In this document: piece after piece, positions 56,152 to 64,000 of the stretch
Layout: each line of letters begins with the position of its first letter
Position numbering within the stretch: position 1 is the first letter of the stretch
DNA from: Maea johnstoni
Lineage: Eukaryota; Annelida; Polychaeta; Spionida; Magelonidae
Direction of reading: 5' to 3'
DNA: 64,000 nt
Assembly: GCA_963942565.1 (NCBI GenBank)
Contig: OZ012697.1
Location: 23,814,970 to 23,878,969 of the forward strand
The notes under the pieces: generated by a model
The model's database searches: none
What the model was told of the DNA's origin: nothing
Seen by the model: only the letters and a program-made list of their open reading frames with translations
Made by a program: the position numbers and the translations under genes

Positions 56152-56388
56152 AGGCCTAAAAAAAAAGTTGTTTGTTTCCTGTAACCCTACCCTAACAAGT
56201 TTTTATTCAAAAAAATCCCTACCCCAAAGTTTTTTTCGCCCTCCCAACTCCCAATCGACTTAAAACATGCATAAAACACACATTTTGACCAAAAAAAATA
56301 ATGCAAAAAAAAAAGTTTTACCGACCTACCTACCCTATTTTTTTCAAGACTGTTACAGGAAACAAACAGTATTTTTTCTTGGCCTGAA
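56152..56388. mobile_element. MITE, ggcctaaaaaa family
   Basis: Starts aggcctaaaaaaaaagttg and ends tgttacaggaaacaaacag...cttggcct. Confidence 0.75.
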
Positions 56389-56839
56389 TATGTTTGTTAG
56401 GTAACTATGGTTATGTAGGTGTAATGGGTTAATCGTCCAATAATTGCATTGTATTGATATAGCACAATCTCGAGTATGCTGCTTGTGCTAGGGCCTTTGT
56501 TCCCTGCCACCGGATTATGCATAGGTGCATTATGTATTGGCAAGTGTGGCGGTTCTCATAATGGCCCTGGTGCTTAAATTATAAATACATCATTCCAATC
56601 CCTAATGGCGTGAATTATATGGGCTTTGCATTGGGGGCTGTGCCAGGCTGAGATTTTAGCGAGGATTTTCACAACTGCTCCTGTTTTTGATAGCAGCTCT
56701 TTCTAATTTGTGTCTGTTCCAGGAAAGGATATAGGTTCCAGGTGTCACTAAGCCTTGGCCAAGCCTAGTGCTGTTTAGTGTTACCCGGCTATAACTGGAA
56801 GGACCACAAAGGCTAGATTATTTTGTGATCTGTGCCTCC
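56389..56839. other. Complex non-coding island
   Basis: About 400 bp of non-repetitive, balanced sequence with octamer-like attatgcat/gtgcattatg and homeobox-like ataattgcattg. No exon found. Candidate regulatory element. Confidence 0.35.
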
Positions 56840-57649
<810 letters not shown>

Positions 57650-57905
57650 GTGCATAGTCATAGCCAGCAGGGCATCTTGGTATCATTTTGGACACCCGAA
57701 CCCTCAAAAAAACACCCTTTAGGACTCTCAGATTTTTAGTGAGGAATTTCTTAAAATGTCAATTTCGAGCATATAATCAGAGACTGATATAATTGAATTA
57801 TTTTCACCTCATTATAATTCCCATTCATTGTATATGGATATTATACCTTAGTTGAATAACTAAATGCATGTTTATGGTTGTAATCTGAGTATATTATATT
57901 ATAGG
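57650..57905 (+). mobile_element. Partial hAT MITE, cttagccag family
   Basis: Left end catagtcatagccagc and most of the body are present; the right end is missing. Confidence 0.6.
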
Positions 57906-58009
57906 GTGGCTATAAGAACAGTGACCCTTTGTTAATATAGTGATTAATGAACAGTGATGAAAAATTAGCTTACAACTTACAAATCGTTTTTGAGGAAAGA
58001 TTACAGTGG

Positions 58010-58193
58010 CAGGGTTTGACTTTCCCAGGGGCCCGGGGGCATATGCCCCTAGATTTTGTTGTGGGCCCCTAGATTTCTCAGGCTAGGGGCCCAAAATAGT
58101 ATGAAAAATAACCAGAAATCCTGTTCTTGACCACTCATTTTTATTGAAAGACCTTTTCAGGCCCCTAGCCTGAAATCCGAGTGTCAGACCCTG
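58010..58193 (+). mobile_element. hAT-like MITE, cagggttcaac family, copy C
   Basis: 184 bp, cagggtttgac to gtcagaccctg, flanked by agtgg at 58005-58009 and 58194-58198. Confidence 0.9.
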
Positions 58194-58339
58194 AGTGGGA
58201 CTGTGGGCTTTAGCAAAGCTTAAGGGCTATGAGATTTTGGGTGGGCTATGACGATTTGAGAACCAGAAGAGGCAGACGTTCTGACCCCTGTAGATCCAGA
58301 TGACTCTTGTCAAGAGGATCTTCTGGCATGAATGGGTAA

Positions 58340-58588
58340 AATTTCTGGGCATCCAAAATTTTAAGGAGGATAATAATATACTCAGATTTCAACTATAATC
58401 ATGTTATAAAATGTATCAAAATAAGGCATGATATCCAATATCATGGGAATTATATGGAGATCGAAAAATTCAATTGTATGCTTGAGATTGACATTTTAAA
58501 AAAAAAATTCACAAAAAAATTGGGTGTCCTTTTTAAGGGTTTGGGTGTCCAAAAAAGACACCCAGACGCCCTGCTGGCTAAGACCACA
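58340..58588 (-). mobile_element. Partial hAT MITE, cttagccag family, reversed
   Basis: Begins inside the family body (tttctgggcatccaaaa) and ends ctgctggctaagacca. Confidence 0.65.
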
Positions 58589-58923
58589 TGGCATAAAGCA
58601 TAACCAAAGTTATTTTCAGATGTATGATAGATCCAGTCAGGCGGATCTCCCGGCATGAATGGGTTAATCTGTAGTAGTATGGTGCTTGTTAGTAACAGCA
58701 CCCTACCAGGCTAGACAGGCACCTAGCTCGGCACCCACCACAAATAGAACCCAATTACCTGAATTAGGATAATAGCCAAGTCTGATTCGTCTACTCATGT
58801 CACTATGGTACCCATACATGCAATAACTACATGGATAGACCAGGGAGGGCTGTTGAAATCCCTTTAGTGATAATGATTGATAATGATATTCATTGCTTAC
58901 TAGAGGGGGAATGAATTGCACAT
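58589..58923. other. Non-coding
   Basis: Contains a 72-codon minus-strand frame (58703-58921) without splice or domain support. Confidence 0.35.
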
Positions 58924-59240
58924 CATGGTCTTAGCCAGTAGGGCGTCTGGGTGTCTTTTTGGACACCCAAACCCCTAAAAATCATCCTTTAAAGGACACC
59001 CACATTTTTTTTGAGAGGAATTTCTTAAAATGTCAATCTCAAGCATATAATTGATTTTTTTCATCTCCATACAATACCCATGACATTGTATAAGGATATC
59101 ATGCCTTATTTTCATACATTTATACATATTTATAGCCGAAATCTGAGTATATTGTGGTCCCGTTTAAGGATTTGAACGCCCAAAAATTCTACAATGGCTA
59201 ATTTTAGGCACCCAGTTTCTAAACCCTCGCTAAGACCCTG
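58924..59240 (+). mobile_element. hAT MITE, cttagccag family, reference copy
   Basis: 317 bp flanked by the perfect 8-bp duplication ttgcacat (58916-58923 and 59241-59248). Inverted ends catggtcttagccag and tcgctaagaccctg; just inside, gggtgtctttttggacaccc forms a hairpin. No transposase. Confidence 0.92.
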
Positions 59241-59439
59241 TTGCACATGTATATGCGATGATCCCCACAGATAGACCAGGGAGAGTCGGTATAGACATTG
59301 CAAGCTAATGACGAAAATGAATTTTTTGAAAAACAACTTCTTTTGTCCGCCCTGAATAACCAAAAATCATGCATATACCAGACTAACTCTGTTGTTGAAT
59401 TTGGAATTTTGGTTTTCATCCTTTTTTCTGCCAAATTAC

Positions 59440-59988
59440 GGCTAAGTCGTGACTAGCCAGTTGTAACTGGTACCTGACGAAAACCACCGGCAACTTTCTC
59501 ACATGTCCCGGATGGATTCAAACCTGAACAGTGGTGAGAGATAGCTAGCAATCAGTGGCAATACCTTAGACCACTCTCCCATCGGGGCAGGCCCTTAGTG
59601 GTGAGAGACAGTGAGCAATCAGTGGCAATGCCTTAGACCACTTGGCTATTGTTGCAGGCCCTCAGTGGTGAGAGACAGCAGGCAGTCAGTGCCAATGCCT
59701 TAGACCACTCTGCCTTCAGGGCAGCCCCTCAGTGGTGAGAGACAGTGAGCAGTCAGTGGCAATGCCTTAGACCACTCAGCCATTAGGGCAGACCCACAGT
59801 GGTGAGAGACAGCGAGCAGTCAGTGGCCATGCCTTAGGCACTTAGCAACTTTCTCACATGTCCCGGGTGGGATTCAAACCCAGACAGTGGCAATGCCTTA
59901 GACCACATGACCATCATGGCAGGCCCTCAGTCGTAAGAGATAGCTAGCAGTCAGTGGCAATGCCGTAGATGCCTTGGACCACACTTTC
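59440..59988 (-). mobile_element. tRNA-Ser-like SINE with five tandem 67-bp heads
   Basis: Minus-strand SINE. gtgagaga recurs at 59534, 59601, 59668, 59735 and 59802, exactly 67 bp apart, each unit being a tRNA-like head (ggctgagtggtctaaggca plus gactgctcgctgtctctcacc). The body (gttgtaactggt, cacatgtcccgg) lies at 59440-59530. A further B box, body piece and head lie at 59840-59988 and run into the gap. Confidence 0.8.
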
Positions 59989-60188
59989 NNNNNNNNNNNN
60001 NNNNNNNNNNNNNNNNNNNNNNNNNNNNNNNNNNNNNNNNNNNNNNNNNNNNNNNNNNNNNNNNNNNNNNNNNNNNNNNNNNNNNNNNNNNNNNNNNNNN
60101 NNNNNNNNNNNNNNNNNNNNNNNNNNNNNNNNNNNNNNNNNNNNNNNNNNNNNNNNNNNNNNNNNNNNNNNNNNNNNNNNNNNNNNNN
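59989..60188. other. Assembly gap (200 N)
   Basis: 200 undetermined bases. The repetitive SINE heads at its left edge probably caused the break, and the round length suggests an arbitrary size. Confidence 1.
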
Positions 60189-60302
60189 TACTCAATAAAA
60201 GCTTTCCTATGAATACCCACATGCCTTGGTTAGGATGATTTTCATAATTTTTACATTTTTGTGGCATTGGATGCTAAATAGCGTTAGCATTAGTAGGGGT
60301 TA
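60189..60302 (+). mobile_element. ttaaccctt MITE, right part
   Basis: tactcaataaaagctttcctatgaatacc through gcattagtaggggtta matches the 3' half of 51495-51713; its start is in the gap. Confidence 0.55.
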
Positions 60303-60650
60303 CGGGAGCACTAATCAGGGCTTACTTTAGGACGCGCGTGCCTTGCTATATTAATTGATCAGGTGCTGGGTTTGGTAGGCTTGAATGGGTGCCATTCTTA
60401 GACGGCATTGAAAAGCGTCTTTGATCGCTGGAGATTTGTCAGAGGGATGTCGTCCGCCTTATCCTCTTTCTCCTCGCGACGCGCAATGGAAATTACGATA
60501 ATTACCGCTGTTAATAATTCTTTCGTGCTTAACCCCATTCATGTCTGTAGTGAATATAACAGTCTGACACATATACAAGCAAAATGATAAAAAACTAGTT
60601 CTCACTACCAGAGCTAGAATGAATAGTCAGGACTTCAAAAATCACCCAGA
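60303..60650. other. Complex non-coding island
   Basis: Balanced, CpG-containing sequence with attaattgatca and ttacgataattacc. No exon seen. Confidence 0.35.
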
Positions 60651-60652
60651 TA

Positions 60653-60689
60653 TTGTTATTATTATTAGTATTAATTAGTATGATTATTA

Positions 60690-60770
<81 letters not shown>

Positions 60771-60988
60771 TTATTATTATTATTATTATCATTATTACTA
60801 TTGTTATTATTTTTATTATTATTTATTATTATTATTCTTCATTATTATTATTACTATTATTATTATTATTATTACTAAAAATAATTATCGTTATTATTAT
60901 TATTATTATTATTACTAAAATTATTATCGTTATTATTATTGTTATTATTATTATTAATATTATTATTAATATTATCATTATTTTTATT

Positions 60989-61019
<31 letters not shown>

Positions 61020-61067
61020 TTATTATCATCATCATTATTATTATTGTCATTATTATTATCATTCAAG
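60653..61067. repeat. (ATT)n microsatellite
   Basis: About 400 bp of imperfect ATT repeats. The poly-Ile/Asn ORFs are artefacts. Confidence 0.98.
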
Positions 61068-61839
61068 ACACATTTTCCAGCTCATAGAACTGGCGAAATA
61101 AAAAATGCCATGACCATTTTTTTAGGTTCCCAGTCCTATTTTGATCCCACCAATTCTTTATAGAAAACCTCTGAGAAGTGAACACTATCTACTTTTATCT
61201 ACTTTGTCTACTTAGTTTTTGCCTGGTCAAATTTAATTCTAATTACCGGGGGCTGTGAACATTCTCTATTATGTTTACTGAAATATTGACCATGTAGCCC
61301 ATATTATCTGAATACATAACGGATAACCTCCTTTATGTGAAAATCCTGGGTTGTGAACACCTTGTTCTCTGGGTGTCCATACCTAAGAAAATTGCGGGTG
61401 TATGGTGAACTCCAGAAGCTTGTTTGTTCATTTTTCTTAGACTAACTGTTGCATCCATTTTATCCTAATAGTCCAGTAGCCAGATCAAGAAAAGTGCCCT
61501 ATTTTAGAAGTTAGGTTAACCCGAGAGCTAGAAAATTTCCGTTGGTATCATGTTTTAGGCCCACACTTGGGGCATACCGCCAGGGTGGATGTAGACTTCA
61601 GAAGTGGTGCACATTTTTTTTACGGGGTCATGTCTTAGACACCCCACTATATGTAAAAAGGCCCCAAAATGGTCAAAATAATAGGTATAAGGGGTAGGAA
61701 AGCCACCCTAAAACAGTCATAACTCAGCTTAAACCAATCATAGGGATCAGTGTTTGGTATTAAAATGTTGGTATGAAAGAGAAGTATCTTTTGAAATAGT
61801 AAATACATAACCAACTCTATCCCATGATGTAATAAAGGT
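61068..61839. other. Non-coding
   Basis: No gene seen. The later part grades into the repeat family that fills the rest of the window. Confidence 0.4.
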
Positions 61840-64000
61840 CATTCAAGGTCAAAATGGCTGCCAAATCAAGAATCTGGGATTTTCCGATATTCTATGGTTT
61901 CCGTTTATAAACTTCTCAGTTTTTTGACGGTATGTATTTCTTTTTTGTAGCCACTTTTTCTGAAGGAATGTCTTTTAATGGAATTGTTGAACATTTTAGA
62001 AAGTTCATTGACTAGAGTTTTAAGTCCAATTTTGAGCTGTAAGGTACAAAGTAGGGTACTAAGCCCACCTGGAGACCCCAAAAAGTGCCTAAAATGGTAA
62101 AAAATTTCAAATTCAAAATGACTTTATCTTAAGTTTTATAAGTAGGAAGGGAGCAGATGATGTACCAAAACATCAGGTTTAATTTTCTCCTCAATCTGGA
62201 AGATTATGGAAAATAATATTGAAATTAAGGGTTGTTGAAGGTCAAATAAAGGTCAAAATGCCATTTTTCCCTCTAAAAATTTTAAATTTTGATCAAGAAA
62301 TTTTGATGAAGTAGTTGTGTTTTGTCACTATTTAATTTCCAAACCAAGTTACCACAATGATTGACGGATAAATAATCTCAAATATGGTCCAACAAATCAT
62401 TTTTTACCATTTACCGGTGAAAATGAAGTAGTTTTAAGTCAATAAGGAGGTGTGGAAGGTGCTATTTGGCTATTCCATGCTTATAATAAGTGTTTACGAA
62501 CGGGTTGTGGGAAGGTGCTAGTATGGGACCACTGTTTAGGTCATAAAAGTTGTGAGCACCAAACAATATAGGCATTGTTTGGTATCAATTTTTTTGTTGT
62601 AAGACAGTCTTCCATTCCATGCAACCAACCAAGGGTAGGGTCTATTGTTGCGATACTAGAGGTCATTCAAGGTCAAACTAACCCCAATTTCATAATTTGA
62701 GGCATTTTGTCTTTGAATTTTCCATTAAACAGCTTATCATATTCTCCTAGAATACATATTTTATCCTGGAAATATTTTTAGGTGAAATATGATTTTTAAA
62801 AAGGATTCTGAGACATTTTTAGGTCATTTCAAGAGAAAGTCTGGACCAATTTGGAATATTTCAGGGTCAAAATTACAATTGCCAGGTTACGGGTGCACTC
62901 AAATATTTAAGTGAAGCAGCAGAAAGTTGACATAACAGATTGAGACTCATATCTTATGGTATGTCAGTTTTCATTTTCAATAGGGAGAATAAGCCTTTTA
63001 ACTTGCGACATTACTTGCCTATTGTGTTTGTCATGTTAGATTATAAAGGCAGTGTAAAATATCTCTGAGATTTAAGGAAAAAATGAAGGTCAAATAAAGG
63101 TCAAAACATCATTTTTTCTCTAAAAAATTCAAATTTTGATGATGAAATTTTGATGGAGTAGTTTGTGTTTTGTTATTACATAATATCCTAACCACATTAC
63201 CACAATAATTGAGAGACAAGATACCTTAAATATGTTTTAGCAAAACATTTCCACCCTTTACCTGTGAAAATGAAGTAGTTTAAAGTCAATATGGAGGTGT
63301 GGAAGGTGGCATTTGGTTATTCCATGCTTATAATAAGAGTTTACGAACGGGTTGTGAGAAGGTGCTTGTATGGGACCACTGTTTAGGTTATAAAAGTTGT
63401 GAGCACCAAACATTATAGGCATTGTTTGCTACCTAAATGTTTGTTGTAAGACAATCTTTCCATTCCATGCAACCAACCTAGGGTAGGCTCTATTGTTGTG
63501 ATACTAGAGGTCATTCAAGGTCAAACTAACCCCAATTTCATGACTTAAGGCATTTTGTCTTTGGATTTTCCACTTAGCAGCTTATCAAATTCTCATAGAA
63601 TACATATTTTATCCTGGAAATATTTTTAGGTGAGAAATATTTCTCAAAAAGGATTCTGAGACATTTTCAGGTCATTTCAAGAGAAAGTTTGAACCAATCT
63701 GGAATATTTAGGGGCCAAAATTACAAAATGCCTGATTACGGGTGCACTCAAATATTTAAGTGAAGCAGCAGAAAGTTGACATAACAGATAGAGACTCATA
63801 TCTTATGGCATGTCAGCTTTCATTTTAAATGGGAAGAATAAGTCTTTTAACTTGCCTATTGTGTTTTTTATGTAAGATTATAAAGGCAGTGTAAAATATC
63901 TTTGAGATTTAAGGACAAAATGAAGGTCAAATAAAGGTCAAAACGTCATTTTTATCTCTAAAAAATTCAAATTTTGATGATGAAATTTTGATGAGGTACT
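61840..64000. repeat. Diverged ~840-bp tandem repeat, running off the window
   Basis: gaaggtcaaataaaggtcaaa recurs at about 62238, 63086 and 63923; gaggtcattcaaggtcaa at about 62661 and 63507, with a relative at 61842. Units at 62240-63085 and 63090-63925 align along their length (for example ttccatgcttataataag, ggtgcactcaaatatttaag). No ORF; it continues past the right edge. Confidence 0.9.

Noticed and set aside
60595-61163. Poly-Ile, poly-Asn and poly-Leu ORFs
   Set aside because: Products of the (ATT)n microsatellite.

Overview
This is a stretch of an animal nuclear genome, most likely a marine bilaterian invertebrate. The evidence is split exons with consensus splice sites, a nuclear tRNA gene, a Ty3/gypsy retrotransposon, tRNA-derived SINEs, and very dense non-autonomous DNA transposons (hAT, TTAA-target and TA-target types). 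I cannot name the species from sequence alone. Much of the window is repeat-rich intron or intergenic DNA. Most host coding sequence is small exons of genes whose remaining exons lie elsewhere or cannot be linked here.

Layout. 0-7.2 kb: the 5' end of an RNF207-like RING-finger gene on the minus strand. Its first coding exon (7016-7206) is followed in intron 1 by a 14-copy, 109-bp tandem array (5592-7117) built from that exon's own 3' half plus its splice donor. Further into the intron lies a 4.8-kb foldback element with ~1.3-kb arms. 7.4-16 kb: MITEs, a minisatellite, an unidentified terminal exon on the plus strand (9371-9675), an intact tRNA-Pro(UGG) and a TTAA-flanked foldback element. 17-23.4 kb: a minus-strand gene whose first two exons resemble MAJIN, a meiotic telomere-tethering protein, with a possible last exon at 17.1 kb. 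23.5-38.0 kb: a large, apparently whole and young Ty3/gypsy element on the minus strand with 276-bp LTRs identical by eye. 39.2-39.5 kb: one unidentified minus-strand exon. 40-64 kb: a region without recognisable genes, packed with MITEs, SINEs and microsatellites, with islands of more complex sequence. It contains a 200-N assembly gap and ends in an ~840-bp tandem repeat.

The strongest candidate for an undescribed system is the retrotransposon at 23528-37974. Besides gag and pol it carries, where some relatives carry an envelope gene, a 1285-residue ORF ending in a full TatD-type metal-dependent nuclease domain most like TATDN2. Ahead of that domain are two zinc fingers and a long Ser/Thr/Pro-rich region. 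Its pol protein ends in a PHD finger. Its 3' LTR lies 96 bp upstream of the start codon of the MAJIN-like gene, in the same orientation.

The second standout is the RING-exon array. By eye about eleven of its twelve variable sites are synonymous in the RING frame, although most copies cannot be read through into one another.
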